Shown here one piece after another: positions 24,942 through 35,860 of a DNA stretch of 64,000 nucleotides. This stretch comes from Marinobacter nanhaiticus D15-8W (GTDB taxonomy: Bacteria; Pseudomonadota; Gammaproteobacteria; Pseudomonadales; Oleiphilaceae): NCBI RefSeq assembly GCF_036511935.1, contig NZ_AP028878.1, forward strand, positions 992,001 to 1,056,000, in the 5' to 3' direction. The position numbers and the translations under genes were made by a program. A model generated the notes under the pieces. It saw only the letters and a list, made by a program, of their open reading frames with translations. It had not been told where the DNA came from and did no database searches. Positions within the stretch are counted from its first letter, which is position 1, and each line of letters begins with the position of its first letter.

Positions 24942-26327
24942 TCAGGGAGCCGACTGCAGAGGGTTCTCAGTGGTTTCGTCGGTAGCAATAGCCTCGATGC
25001 CGGGAGCCGATGAGCTCAACCAACGGTTGAGGTCGACCAGATCCTGTGGGCTTAGGGTTCCGGCAACCAGCTTCAGGTTAAGGGTATTCACCACATAGTC
25101 GTAGCGGGCGTTCGCGTAGTCTCTGAGGGAAATGTAGTAGTTACGTTCGGCGTCCAGCACTTCCACGATATTCCGGGTGCCTACCTGATAGCCCGCGCGG
25201 GTTGCGTCCAGGGCACTGCGCCGTGAGACGATCGATTGCCGTTGGGCGGTAACAGTTTCGATGTTCGTATTGACCGTCCGATAGAAGCTGCGGGCATTGA
25301 CGCTGACGTCGCGGCGCACCGTATTGAGGTTCTGGTCTGCCACTTCCACCTGGGCCCGCTGCTGGCGAATCTCGGCCTGGGTGCCATGACCTTCGTAAAG
25401 TGGAACGTTCAGTCTCAGCGCCACCACGCCCTCGGTGGTCGTGCCATCCCGGTTGGTTTGCAAGGGTGAGGTCTGGCCCACACCGTCCAGCCGGGTATTG
25501 CCATAGCTGGCGCTCAGGTCGAGCGTGGGCAAATGTCCTGATTTGGCCGCATCCAGGAGAGATCGGCTGGCGTCCAGGTCATACGCTGCGCCCTGAATGC
25601 GCCAATTCTGCTGTAACGCAATATTTTCCCAGGCGCTGGGGTCCATTGGCTGTGGGCGTGTCAGCGGGAAGTCCTGCTCCAGGTTCTGCAAATCGTCGAC
25701 GTTCTCACCAATCAGGCGACTCAGTTGCTCCCGGGCAATGTCGAGGTCATTCTCCGCGGCAATACGTTCACTCTTGGTCGAGTCGTAACTGGCTCGCGCT
25801 TCGTAGACTTCGGTGATCGCTATCAGGCCAACTTCATAACGCTCCCGGGCCTGATCGTATTGACGCTCGAAGGCGGCTTCGGCGGCGCGAACGGTGGTCA
25901 GGTTGTCTTCCGCGCGCAGGACATCGAAGTACGCCGTAGCCACATCCAGAATCAGTTGCTGTTGGGCCAGGCTATAGTCGGCCCGTGCGCTCTGGCTCTG
26001 GAACTGGCTGGCGTCGAAGTTGAACCAGATTTCCGGCCGGAATAGCGGTTGGGCAAGTTCCAGACCATAGCTGTAGGTCTTGTAGGAGTCTTCACGACCC
26101 GGGCCGTCGGCGTCCGTATGTCTGGCGTCGCCAAACGCGCTGAGTTGCGGCAGGAGCTGACTGCGGACCACGTTGATATTGGCCTGCTGGGATTCGTAGG
26201 AGGCCCGGGCGGCGGCAATGCCAGAATCATAGGCCAGCGCCTTTTCGTAAGCCCCGATCAGGTCGATGGCCAGGGCGGGTTGGGCGACCAGAAGTCCGAC
26301 CAGTCCGGAAAGCACAGATTTCTTCAT
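24942..26327 (-). CDS. tolC: TolC outer membrane efflux channel
   Basis: Outer membrane channel subunit used by type I secretion and RND efflux systems; it forms a trimer with a periplasmic alpha-barrel. The 461-residue precursor starts with a clear signal peptide (MKKSVLSGLVGLLVAQPALA). The repeated helical pattern follows, with typical phrases such as SQLLPQLSAFG, QRQSIVSRRSALDATRAGYQVGTRNIVEVL split over the helices, and ERNYYISLRDYANARYDYV. ATG at 26327 has AGGAG about 6 nt upstream. It is transcribed divergently from thiC, as in Pseudomonas. Confidence 0.93.
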   Translation of the reverse strand: MKKSVLSGLVGLLVAQPALAIDLIGAYEKALAYDSGIAAARASYESQQANINVVRSQLLPQLSAFGDARHTDADGPGREDSYKTYSYGLELAQPLFRPEIWFNFDASQFQSQSARADYSLAQQQLILDVATAYFDVLRAEDNLTTVRAAEAAFERQYDQARERYEVGLIAITEVYEARASYDSTKSERIAAENDLDIAREQLSRLIGENVDDLQNLEQDFPLTRPQPMDPSAWENIALQQNWRIQGAAYDLDASRSLLDAAKSGHLPTLDLSASYGNTRLDGVGQTSPLQTNRDGTTTEGVVALRLNVPLYEGHGTQAEIRQQRAQVEVADQNLNTVRRDVSVNARSFYRTVNTNIETVTAQRQSIVSRRSALDATRAGYQVGTRNIVEVLDAERNYYISLRDYANARYDYVVNTLNLKLVAGTLSPQDLVDLNRWLSSSAPGIEAIATDETTENPLQSAP

Positions 26328-26507
26328 GGATTCTCCTGCCTGCGATGATGACACCTCGTCCGGAGGTGCTGGGGAGCCGGGACATTATGGACAATAATCC
26401 ATCTGATCTCTACACTTGCAAAAGTCACCGATGTAACAGGCTCGAAGCCGCGCTGTCAGGCGGTTGGAGGGAGGTCCTGGCCGTCATCGTGTGGCAACGA
26501 ATAACGC
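26328..26507. other. Intergenic region between tolC and the thiC riboswitch
   Basis: This 180-bp stretch, together with the riboswitch and leader to 26763, forms a 436-bp divergent intergenic region. It must hold promoters for both tolC and thiC. I see no convincing -35/-10 pair and no open reading frame of interest. Confidence 0.5.
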
Positions 26508-26599
26508 GTCTTGACGGGGTGCTGGCGAAGGCCGGCTGAGATTGCAGAAGCAAAACCCGCGAACCTGATCCGGTTAGTACCGGCGTAGGGATTTGAGAC
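26508..26599 (+). promoter_or_regulatory. TPP riboswitch (THI element)
   Basis: Thiamine pyrophosphate-binding leader upstream of thiC. Core consensus pieces are present in order: GGGGTGC, GGCTGAGA, AACCC, GAACCTGATC, CGGTTAGTACCGGCGTAGGGA. Closing stem GTCT (26508-26511) pairs with AGAC (26596-26599). It sits about 165 nt before the thiC start, which leaves room for an expression platform. TPP binding is expected to reduce thiC expression. Confidence 0.95.
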
Positions 26600-26751
26600 A
26601 AGCTTTTCTTGACCGGCAGTGGCGCAATTCCCACCAGCCGTTCGGCTCCTGGCCGTAACCTCGTCAAACGCGCCCCGTCCACCCTGGACACCATTTCCGT
26701 CGATCTCCTGCCCATATTTGCATGGCATCAGGGAGGGGGATCGAACGATAA

Positions 26752-28644
<1,893 letters not shown>

Positions 28645-28676
28645 CCTGAACTCCTTCCTGCATCGTGCCTGTCGTC

Positions 28677-28709
28677 AGGCGGGGGACTTGAAATTGCAGT
28701 CTCCCGCCT
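28677..28709 (+). terminator. Hairpin terminator after thiC
   Basis: A 12-bp stem (AGGCGGGGGACT / AGTCTCCCGCCT, one G-U pair) with a 9-nt loop lies 32 bp after thiC, followed by TCTATTGTTCT. It separates thiC from nudF. Confidence 0.75.
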
Positions 28710-28748
28710 TCTATTGTTCTGCTTCACTTAAAGTAAGCAGGACGGCCC

Positions 28749-29375
28749 ATGTCTGATAAACCAGCTCCATTCCAGTTTTCCGAAAAGGACGTCAGGATTG
28801 AGAATCGGGAGACCCTGTATGATGGGTTTTTCGGCATGGAGCGACTGCGGCTGAGTCATGCCCGGTTTGCCGGTGGCTATACGGAAACCTTTGATCGCGA
28901 AATGTTCGTTCGCGGTGACGCGACCTGTGTCCTGCCCTACGATCCGCAACGCGACGAGGTCGTTCTGCTGGAACAGTTTCGCCCAGGCGCGCTGGGTCGG
29001 GATCAGTCGCCCTGGTTGTTAGAGCTGGTCGCTGGCATGAACGAAGCTGGAGAGAGCCCAGAGGATGTGGCGCATCGTGAGGCTGAAGAAGAAGCCGGCT
29101 TGGAATTCAGGCGACTGGAGAGGATCTGCAGTTATCTGGTATCACCGGGTGGCACCACGGAAATGGTGTCGCTGTATTGTGGGCATGTCAGCACCGAAGG
29201 TGCCGGCGGCCTGTATGGCATTGAAGCCGAGCATGAAGATATTCGCGCGCATGTAATGGCGGCTGATGAGGCTTTGCGTATGATAGCGGATGGGCGGATC
29301 AATAACGCCGCCGCAATCATCGCGCTGCAATGGCTTACCCTACAGCGGGCGCGACTCCAAGAAGAGTGGGTTTGA
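28749..29375 (+). CDS. nudF: ADP-ribose pyrophosphatase
   Basis: Nudix hydrolase that splits ADP-ribose into AMP and ribose 5-phosphate. The 208-residue protein has a complete Nudix box at residues 96-118 (GX5EX7REUXEEXGU pattern: G96, E102, R110, E111, E113, E114, G117). The downstream YLVSPGGTTEMVSLYCG segment is typical of NudF. It starts a block in the order nudF, yqiB, cpdA, yqiA, as in enterics and Pseudomonas. The stop overlaps the next ATG by one base (TGATG). Confidence 0.94.
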   Translation: MSDKPAPFQFSEKDVRIENRETLYDGFFGMERLRLSHARFAGGYTETFDREMFVRGDATCVLPYDPQRDEVVLLEQFRPGALGRDQSPWLLELVAGMNEAGESPEDVAHREAEEEAGLEFRRLERICSYLVSPGGTTEMVSLYCGHVSTEGAGGLYGIEAEHEDIRAHVMAADEALRMIADGRINNAAAIIALQWLTLQRARLQEEWV

Positions 29376-29881
29376 TGCAGAAGCGTGTGGTGCAGAAGAA
29401 ATCAGAAGAGATGCCGGTATGGCGGAAGAAAGCCTATGTGCCCGATTTGAGGCGCTTCGGCGCGCTATGCGAGGCGAACTATGGGCGCATCCGGCGGCTG
29501 CGCCTATTGGCGGAAGGACGTACCGAGGTGGCCGAGTTTGAACTGCAGGATGGTGAGGCCTACTTCGGCCGTGTCCGGATCGAGCAACTCCAGCAATCCC
29601 GTTTCACCGAAACCCTGTTGCTCGAACAGGTGCATAATGCAGGCCGCTGGCTGAACAATCCGCAGCTGACCGTTCGCGTCTATCACGATGCGGGGCTGGC
29701 GGAGGTGATCAGCTGCTATCGCAATCGCCGTATCGAGGCCATCAACGACTATCCCAACCGATTTATGCATCACCCGGATGAAAAGACCCAGGTGAATGCC
29801 TTCCTGGCAGACTGGTTGAGTTTCTGTCTGCGCTTCGGTCACGTTCCGGCAGAGCGAATCGCCTGGCCGGTGGCCGAATAG
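29375..29881 (+). CDS. yqiB: DUF1249 family protein (YqiB-like)
   Basis: A 168-residue protein of the YqiB/DUF1249 family, of unknown function but almost always found between nudF and cpdA. Conserved segments are YVPDLRRFGALCEANYGRI, LTVRVYHDAGLAEVISC and YPNRFMHHPDEKTQVNAFLADWL in part. ATG at 29375 shares one base with the nudF stop, indicating coupled translation. No signal peptide or membrane segment is present. Confidence 0.9.
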   Translation: MQKRVVQKKSEEMPVWRKKAYVPDLRRFGALCEANYGRIRRLRLLAEGRTEVAEFELQDGEAYFGRVRIEQLQQSRFTETLLLEQVHNAGRWLNNPQLTVRVYHDAGLAEVISCYRNRRIEAINDYPNRFMHHPDEKTQVNAFLADWLSFCLRFGHVPAERIAWPVAE

Positions 29882-29991
29882 CCGCCGAGGCAAAAATAGG
29901 CTCTTCTCCAGACCCGTCGCCAAATGTGACAGTGTTTCAGGAAAAAATTTTGGCAATCCACTAGTATTCTCCAAGACGTTTATGTTTTACC

Positions 29992-30010
29992 GTTAATGAA
30001 TATCATTCGT
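29992..30010 (+). promoter_or_regulatory. Fur-box-like palindrome upstream of cpdA
   Basis: A 13-bp palindrome AATGA-ATA-TCATT (29995-30007) matches about 13 of 19 positions of the classic Fur consensus, counting flanks. It ends about 23 bp before the cpdA start. It could be a regulator site or chance; nothing else here confirms iron control. Confidence 0.25.
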
Positions 30011-30030
30011 CCTGGAGTCCTGGCCCGCTC

Positions 30031-30858
30031 ATGCCTTCCCCGGTTTCACCTGAAAATATCGCCACTCGCGCGCCGTCACTGCGCATCCTGCAGTTGACCG
30101 ACCCGCACCTGATGGCCGATCCTGAGGGTACCCTGCTGGGCATGAATACCCGGGAAAGCCTGGATGCGGTTATCGCGCTTGCCAAGCGGGAGCCCCATGC
30201 GCCTGATCTGGTGATCGCCAGTGGAGACATTGCCCAGGATAGTTCGGAGACAGCCTATCGGGTCTTCCAGGAAAAGATGAGCGTTTATTCTTGCCCGGTC
30301 ATCTGGTTCCCTGGTAACCACGATGATGTCGAGGTCATGCACGAGGTGATTGCCGGTACGAACGCCGAACAGCGTCGATTGCTTGTCGGTGGCTGGCAGT
30401 TGATCTTCCTGAATTCGGCAGTGCCTGGAAAGGTCTACGGTGCGTTGTCCTCCGGGGAATTGTCTTTCCTGAATGACTGTCTCGCGGAGCACCCCGAGCG
30501 GCCGACGCTGATTGCGTTCCACCATCATCCTGTGGACGTCAATTGCACCTGGATGTCACAAATTGGTTTGACCAACAGCGACGCCCTGATGGCGGTGCTC
30601 GAAGGGCAGTCCCAGGTCAGGGCACTGCTCTGGGGGCATATCCACCAGACCTGGGATGGCGAGCTTAACGGCATGCGCCTGATGGCCACGCCGTCCACGT
30701 GTATCCAGTTCGCCCCAGGATCGAACGAGTTTTCCATCGACGGCCAGGCGCCCGGGTATCGCTGGATCGACCTCTACCCCGACGGGACGCTGGACACTCA
30801 TGTCCGCCGTGCCGAGGATTACGTGTTTACCGTCGACCTGGATAGTCAGGGTTATTGA
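30031..30858 (+). CDS. cpdA: 3',5'-cyclic AMP phosphodiesterase CpdA
   Basis: Class III metallophosphodiesterase that hydrolyses cAMP to AMP and so lowers CRP/Vfr signalling. The 275-residue protein has the calcineurin-type metal motifs in order: LQLTDPHLMAD, ASGDIAQDSS, WFPGNHDD, FHHHPVDVN and WGHIHQTWDG. ATG at 30031 has GGAG upstream at longer than ideal spacing. It lies 149 bp after yqiB, so it may have its own promoter, and 6 bp before yqiA. Confidence 0.95.
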   Translation: MPSPVSPENIATRAPSLRILQLTDPHLMADPEGTLLGMNTRESLDAVIALAKREPHAPDLVIASGDIAQDSSETAYRVFQEKMSVYSCPVIWFPGNHDDVEVMHEVIAGTNAEQRRLLVGGWQLIFLNSAVPGKVYGALSSGELSFLNDCLAEHPERPTLIAFHHHPVDVNCTWMSQIGLTNSDALMAVLEGQSQVRALLWGHIHQTWDGELNGMRLMATPSTCIQFAPGSNEFSIDGQAPGYRWIDLYPDGTLDTHVRRAEDYVFTVDLDSQGY

Positions 30859-30864
30859 TCGGCT

Positions 30865-31470
30865 ATGTCTTCCGAAGACTTACCTCGCCTGATTTATCTG
30901 CATGGTTTCAAGAGTTCGCCGCAGTCCCAGAAGGTGACTGAGCTGCGTGAGTGGCTGGAAAGGGAAGCATTGCCGATTGAGTTGGTGGTTCCCGAGCTGG
31001 GATTCGCGCCTGACGAAGCCATCGCCCGGGTCTCCCGTAACATTGAAACTGCCGCCGGCCGGCCCTGTGGTTTGATGGGCAGTTCCCTTGGTGGCTATTA
31101 TGCCTCGGCGCTCGGCGCCCGTTACAACCTGCGCAGTGTATTGATCAATCCAGCGGTTGCGCCGTATCGCCTGTTGCGCCGTTATATCGGCGTTCAGGAG
31201 AATCTCTACACCGGCGAGCGCTTCGAGGTGGAAGAAGCGCATATGGATCAGCTTCAGGCGATGGATCCCAGCGAGCTGGCTCGCCCCGAACGCTTTCTGG
31301 TTTGCCTCCAGACTGGCGACGAGACCCTCGACTATCGGGAGGCGGTCCACCGCTACCGGCATTCGCCAAAGTGGATCCAGCCCGGCGGTGACCATCGCTT
31401 CCAGGGTTTTCCCCGAATCTTGCCCGCGGCCCTGGCCTTCCTCAAGCTGTTGCCAGGACGGCGGTACTGA
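30865..31470 (+). CDS. yqiA: YqiA-family esterase
   Basis: Alpha/beta hydrolase of 201 residues with acyl-CoA thioesterase or esterase activity known for the E. coli protein. IYLHGFKSSPQSQK is the oxyanion region, GLMGSSLGGYYA holds the nucleophile (S74), QTGDETLDYREA the acid, and PGGDHRFQGF the histidine. It follows cpdA by 6 bp and is probably in the same transcript. In many gammaproteobacteria parE follows; here gcvH does. Confidence 0.93.
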   Translation: MSSEDLPRLIYLHGFKSSPQSQKVTELREWLEREALPIELVVPELGFAPDEAIARVSRNIETAAGRPCGLMGSSLGGYYASALGARYNLRSVLINPAVAPYRLLRRYIGVQENLYTGERFEVEEAHMDQLQAMDPSELARPERFLVCLQTGDETLDYREAVHRYRHSPKWIQPGGDHRFQGFPRILPAALAFLKLLPGRRY

Positions 31471-31543
31471 AGCCATAAGCTATTCAGCCGGCCTCATCAA
31501 GTGCGGTAAACTGCCCCGACATTGCAACAAGGAATAATGAGTC

Positions 31544-31936
31544 ATGAGCCAGATCCCTGCGGATCTCAAGTACATCGAAACCCACCAGTGGGTGCGGGTT
31601 GCGTCCGACGGCACAGCTGCTGTTGGGATTACTGATTTCGCCCAGGACCAGTTGGGCGACGTGGTCTTTGTCGAGCTGCCGGAAGTCGGCGCGACCGTGA
31701 CGGGGGGAGAGGAAGCTGGTGTTGCAGAGTCGGTAAAGTCGGCTTCCGATGTTTTCAGCCCCGTGACTGGCGAGGTGATTGAGATCAACGAGAGTCTCGA
31801 TGAGGAACCCGAGAAGCTGAACGACGATCCCTACGGCGAGGGCTGGCTGTTCCGCGTCAAACTGGCGGACGAGGGTGAGCTGGACGGTCTGATGGACGCT
31901 GACGCCTACGGCGAGTTGGTCGCTGACGTCGAATAA
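31544..31936 (+). CDS. gcvH: Glycine cleavage system H protein
   Basis: Lipoyl carrier of the glycine cleavage complex, shuttling the aminomethyl group between GcvP, GcvT and the dehydrogenase. The 130-residue protein carries the lipoylation lysine in [10 protein letters not shown] (K65), and [13 protein letters not shown] is the conserved strand before it. ATG at 31544 follows AAGGA. No gcvP or gcvT lies next to it, so the complex is assembled from dispersed genes or another copy exists. Confidence 0.96.
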   Translation: MSQIPADLKYIETHQWVRVASDGTAAVGITDFAQDQLGDVVFVELPEVGATVTGGEEAGVAESVKSASDVFSPVTGEVIEINESLDEEPEKLNDDPYGEGWLFRVKLADEGELDGLMDADAYGELVADVE

Positions 31937-31944
31937 CCGCAATG

Positions 31945-31979
31945 GCCCGCGCGGGACGGTTGCCTGTCATCGCGCGGGC
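31945..31979 (+). terminator. GC-rich hairpin after gcvH
   Basis: A 9-bp perfect stem (GCCCGCGCG / CGCGCGGGC) with a 17-nt loop begins 9 bp after the gcvH stop. No T tract follows, so it is a possible rather than certain terminator. Confidence 0.4.
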
Positions 31980-32078
31980 TATTGGGCGGCGTGGCTGACC
32001 AAGGACAGCCACTGTCTTCATGACCAGCACCCCCGTATAATCGCCGCAGTTTCTGCACATCCCTTTCCAGGAATTCCT

Positions 32079-33272
32079 ATGTTTCCCCAGCTTTATCTGC
32101 GCAAAGGCGCCGAGCGTCGTATTCGTGCCGGCCATTTGTGGATCTACAGTAACGAAGTGGATACCCGTCGTTCGCCTCTCAATGGCTTCGAGCCGGGGTC
32201 GCAGGTGTGTGTGTTCGCCGCCAACGACAAGCCTCTGGGCACCGCCTTTCTTAATCCCCACGCGCTGATTTGCGGACGTCTGATCAGTCGCAACCCGGAA
32301 CAGGGCATGACGCCCCAACGCCTGACCGATCGGCTCGAAACCGCGCTGGCCCTGCGCGAGCGGCTGTTTGACCGGCCGTTCTATCGTTGGGTGTTCGGCG
32401 ACGCCGATGGTCTGTCCGGTCTCGTTATCGATCGCTTCGATAATGTGGTAGTGATCCAGGTCTCCACGGCTGGAATGGAGACGATGCGGGAGTCCCTCGT
32501 GCGAGCCGTCCAGAAGCTGGCTCACCCGCGCAGCATCGTCTTCAAGAACGATGGTAAGATGCGCGAAGTGGAAGGGCTGGACAGCTACGTCGCAGCAGGG
32601 TTGGGCGATATACCGGATGTGCTTCAGGTCGAAGAAAATGGCGTGCGATTTGAGGCGCCCCTTGCTGAAGGGCAGAAAACCGGTTGGTTCTATGATCACC
32701 GAATGAACCGTCGTCGCCTGCAGGATTACGCATCCGGCAAGCGGGTGCTCGACGTGTTCAGCTATGTGGGCGGTTGGGGCGTGCAGGCCGCAGCTGCAGG
32801 TGCCGCAAGCGTGACCTGTGTCGACAGCTCGCGAACGGCCCTGGATAGTGTGGGTCGCAATGCGGCGCTGAACGGCCTCTCTAATGTCGACACGTTGGAG
32901 GGCGATGCCTTTACCGCGCTGAAAGACCTGTGCGACCAGAAAGAACGATTCGATATCGTCGTATTGGACCCACCGGCACTGATTCCCCGTCGACGCGACC
33001 AGAAGGTGGGCGAGCAGGCCTATGCGCGGCTCAACCAGCTAGGTTTGCGGTTGCTGGATCGCGACGGTTTACTGGTGTCGGCGTCCTGCTCGATGCATCT
33101 GTCCACCGATCGCCTGGTGGACATCATTCGCGGCAGCGGCCGTCGCATCGATCGCTTCGTGCAGTTGCTGGAGCAAGGTCACCAGGCGCCGGATCATCCG
33201 GTGATTCCCGGCATTCCCGAGACCGATTACATCAAGAGCTGTTTCGTGCGGTCGCTGACGGGTTTCCTCTGA
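32079..33272 (+). CDS. rlmI: RlmI-type 23S rRNA cytosine-C5 methyltransferase
   Basis: Class I SAM-dependent methyltransferase of the RlmI family, expected to methylate C1962 of 23S rRNA. The 397-residue protein starts with a PUA-like RNA-binding domain (YLRKGAERRIRAGHLWIYSN), then a linker, then the SAM-binding LDVFSYVGGWGVQAAAAGA, the VLDPPALIPRR motif and the catalytic-cysteine segment VSASCSMHL. ATG at 32079 follows AGGAA. Convergent with the imelysin gene 13 bp away. Confidence 0.9.
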   Translation: MFPQLYLRKGAERRIRAGHLWIYSNEVDTRRSPLNGFEPGSQVCVFAANDKPLGTAFLNPHALICGRLISRNPEQGMTPQRLTDRLETALALRERLFDRPFYRWVFGDADGLSGLVIDRFDNVVVIQVSTAGMETMRESLVRAVQKLAHPRSIVFKNDGKMREVEGLDSYVAAGLGDIPDVLQVEENGVRFEAPLAEGQKTGWFYDHRMNRRRLQDYASGKRVLDVFSYVGGWGVQAAAAGAASVTCVDSSRTALDSVGRNAALNGLSNVDTLEGDAFTALKDLCDQKERFDIVVLDPPALIPRRRDQKVGEQAYARLNQLGLRLLDRDGLLVSASCSMHLSTDRLVDIIRGSGRRIDRFVQLLEQGHQAPDHPVIPGIPETDYIKSCFVRSLTGFL

Positions 33273-33285
33273 CGGCATCCGGCAC

Positions 33286-34422
33286 TCAATATTCTGCAGC
33301 CCGACCCTGGAACGCCAGCTCGGTCAGGCTTTCGCTGAATTCGGTTAACGCCGCGCGCGCTTCTGTCAGCGCGGCTTGATCCACGGGCTTCTGGTCCTGG
33401 TCAATAGCTGCCAGTCTGCTCTCCAATGTTTCCAGCGATTGCTGGGCCTCGGTCAGCGTCTCTTCATCGCCTTTGAGCAGTAGCGGTAGCCAGGTGTTCC
33501 GCAGGTAGCGGACAGTCGCGTTGTATTCGGCGAAGTCGCTCCGCGCCTGGGGGCTGTGGGCGATCGGCATGCCGTTCCGGTCTTCACCTCCTGGGTTCTG
33601 CGACCAGCGGGCCAGCCCATCACCTACGGTACCTGCAAGGGTTCTCTCCAGGCGAACGGCTGCCTTGGCCGGTGATTCGCTGAGATCAGCCAGTTCGGTT
33701 ATGAGATAAGCCTGATTCTGGGGCTGGCATAGCGGTTGGGTGTCACGCTCCAGGGCAATGGCGATAATCCTGAGTAAGTCGCTCCGGCGTTGGGGGGCGT
33801 TGATTCGATCGCCCTCCGGTTTCGGGGCCGATACCTGGAAGTTGGCCAGCGTGGCTTCTGCGGGCCTGCCGCCTACAGGCCATAAGAGTGATTCCATGGG
33901 GTGGAAGCCCAGCGTCAAATAGTAGAAATCGGTGGACTGGTGCTCCTTGCGCAGGAATTCCGTGGTCAGTGGCACTTCCGAGAACGTCAGCCCGCTACGC
34001 GGGTAATTGGGAACCTGATCCAGGTAGCCGGGCAACATGGGGTGTGCATCCACCGGATCTCTATCATTGAACTGTTGGGGTGGGGGTAGTTCCGCAATTT
34101 GATAGACAGCGGTTAGTTGCTGGTAGGTTTGATGGGCCTGGCGCCAGCTTTCACGTGCGGCCTTCAAGCTGTCGATACCTGGCGCGTCAAGGAACCGGGT
34201 AACCTGCCCGGTCAGGGTCGCGGTGGCCTCACAGACAGCCTGGGTCTTCTCAGTAACGGCAGACTTCAACGCCTCAGGGATCGCAGTGACTGGTCCCGTT
34301 TCCTCGGCGGTGGAAGCTTCGTCTGGCGGCGGTGACTCGGAGCAGCCGGTTAAAAGCAGGGCGAGGCCCAGGCCCAGTATATTCGATAGTCTCGGGGGTG
34401 CTACACGTGCTTTCCCTGGCAT
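33286..34422 (-). CDS. Imelysin-family lipoprotein
   Basis: A 378-residue exported lipoprotein of the imelysin (peptidase M75-like, EfeO/IrpA-related) family, often linked to iron uptake. A signal peptide with lipobox LLLTGC (C27) is clear. The domain contains GFHPMESLLWPVGG, the GxHxxE motif common to the family, and helical repeats rich in Gln and Glu. It follows the HAD phosphatase gene by 5 bp on the same strand, so the two are probably cotranscribed. A peptidase activity is not established; binding of iron or a metal complex is the more usual proposal. Confidence 0.88.
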   Translation of the reverse strand: MPGKARVAPPRLSNILGLGLALLLTGCSESPPPDEASTAEETGPVTAIPEALKSAVTEKTQAVCEATATLTGQVTRFLDAPGIDSLKAARESWRQAHQTYQQLTAVYQIAELPPPQQFNDRDPVDAHPMLPGYLDQVPNYPRSGLTFSEVPLTTEFLRKEHQSTDFYYLTLGFHPMESLLWPVGGRPAEATLANFQVSAPKPEGDRINAPQRRSDLLRIIAIALERDTQPLCQPQNQAYLITELADLSESPAKAAVRLERTLAGTVGDGLARWSQNPGGEDRNGMPIAHSPQARSDFAEYNATVRYLRNTWLPLLLKGDEETLTEAQQSLETLESRLAAIDQDQKPVDQAALTEARAALTEFSESLTELAFQGRAAEY

Positions 34423-34427
34423 AGGTG

Positions 34428-35084
34428 TTAGTTCCTGAGCGAGATCACGGGCCAGCCTCTTTCCTGAGCCAGCGCTTCAAGTTTACTGTCCGGGTCTACG
34501 GCAATCGGATGAGCGACTTGCTCCAGCAATGGCACATCGTTGTGCGAATCACTATAGAACCACGCATCGTCGGCAGACTGTCCATTTTCCTCCAGCCATG
34601 TCTCCAGGCGTTTGACCTTGCCATCCTGGAAGCTGGGAGTGCCAGCAACCTGGCCGGTGTAGCGACCGTCCTGCATTTCCGGCTCGGTTGCGATGAGATC
34701 ATCCACGCCCAGCAGCTCGGCGATAGGCTGGGTCACGAAACGATTGGTGGCGGTAATGATCAGCAGATAATGTCCTTGCTGGCGGTGTTTTTCCAACAGC
34801 TGCACGGCCTTATCCAGCATCAGCGGACGAATGCGTTCGTCGACGAAGCGCTGGCGCAGGGCATACAACACCTCCGGCTCATGCTTCGCCAGCGGCGCCA
34901 GGGCAAAGGCCAGATAGCGCAGGATGTCCAGGTCGCCGTTCAGGTAGTCCTGGTAGAACTGATCGTTGGCCCGTTCGTACTCGCCGGCGTCGACAATGCC
35001 TTCCGCCACCAGAAAATCGCCCCAGGCATGATCGCTGTCGCCTTTGAGGAGGGTGTTGTCGAGGTCGAAGATGGCAAGGGTCAC
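34428..35084 (-). CDS. HAD-family phosphatase (SerB-like, HAD-IB)
   Basis: A 218-residue HAD subfamily IB phosphatase. Motif I is IFDLDNTLLKGDSD with the nucleophile Asp, motif II LLIITATNRF, and the acidic motif IV FYSDSHNDVPLLE. Similar proteins sit next to rppH and ptsP in Pseudomonas. The natural substrate is unknown; phosphoserine or histidinol phosphate have been proposed for relatives. Divergent from rppH across 248 bp. Confidence 0.88.
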   Translation of the reverse strand: MTLAIFDLDNTLLKGDSDHAWGDFLVAEGIVDAGEYERANDQFYQDYLNGDLDILRYLAFALAPLAKHEPEVLYALRQRFVDERIRPLMLDKAVQLLEKHRQQGHYLLIITATNRFVTQPIAELLGVDDLIATEPEMQDGRYTGQVAGTPSFQDGKVKRLETWLEENGQSADDAWFYSDSHNDVPLLEQVAHPIAVDPDSKLEALAQERGWPVISLRN

Positions 35085-35332
35085 GGCATAGTCCTTACTG
35101 AAAGCGTCAAAGAGTCTTCTTGGGCCGCTGGGGGCGGTATACAGGCGGGCGATTCTATCATGCCTGGGGGCATCGGGTCTGGTTTGCCCGGCGGTACGCT
35201 TTCTGCAAGAATGAAGGCAACTTAGGCAAATTGCGGATGCCGCGTCACAGGCGCTTTCCTGGCAGGGGAAGAGGCTGCGCAGTATAAACAGAACGGCGAC
35301 CCGCTGCTGATAAATTTGAACAGGATAATACG

Positions 35333-35854
35333 GTGATCGACTCCGACGGTTTCAGACCCAACGTCGGAATCATTCTGGCCAATCATCGAGGTGAGGTTCT
35401 CTGGGCAAGACGAATCGGACAGGACGCATGGCAGTTTCCCCAAGGCGGCATCAAGAACGACGAGACGCCTGAGGAAGCCCTCTATCGCGAGCTGGGCGAA
35501 GAAGTTGGTCTGGGACAGCGGGATGTGGAAATTATCAGCTGTACCCGAGGCTGGCTGAGGTATCGTCTGCCCCGTCGAATGGTGAGACACCATTCGCACC
35601 CGGTGTGTATCGGGCAAAAACAGAAATGGTTCCTGCTGAGGCTTTTGTCCCCCGATGCCAGTGTTTGCGTCGACGGGACGGATTCACCCGAGTTCGACGG
35701 CTGGCAGTGGGTCAGCTACTGGTATCCGCTGGGACAGGTCGTATCGTTCAAGCGAGAGGTGTATCGGCGGGCCCTGCGGGAGCTGGCGCCGAGATTGTTC
35801 CACAATATGGAGCAGTGGCAGGGATCGCCGCGGTTCCCGGACAGGATGGATTAA
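35333..35854 (+). CDS. rppH: RNA pyrophosphohydrolase
   Basis: RppH removes pyrophosphate from mRNA 5' ends, which starts RNase E-dependent decay. The 173-residue protein has the Nudix box at residues 38-60 ([20 protein letters not shown] onwards) and the family start [20 protein letters not shown]. Start is GTG at 35333. It precedes ptsP by 6 bp, the standard order in Pseudomonas and relatives, indicating one transcript. Confidence 0.96.
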   Translation: MIDSDGFRPNVGIILANHRGEVLWARRIGQDAWQFPQGGIKNDETPEEALYRELGEEVGLGQRDVEIISCTRGWLRYRLPRRMVRHHSHPVCIGQKQKWFLLRLLSPDASVCVDGTDSPEFDGWQWVSYWYPLGQVVSFKREVYRRALRELAPRLFHNMEQWQGSPRFPDRMD

Positions 35855-35860
35855 CAGCCT

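Noticed and set aside
29922..29940. Half CRP/Vfr-like site (AAATGTGA) upstream of cpdA
   Set aside because: The right half does not match TCACA at the required spacing, so only half a site is present.
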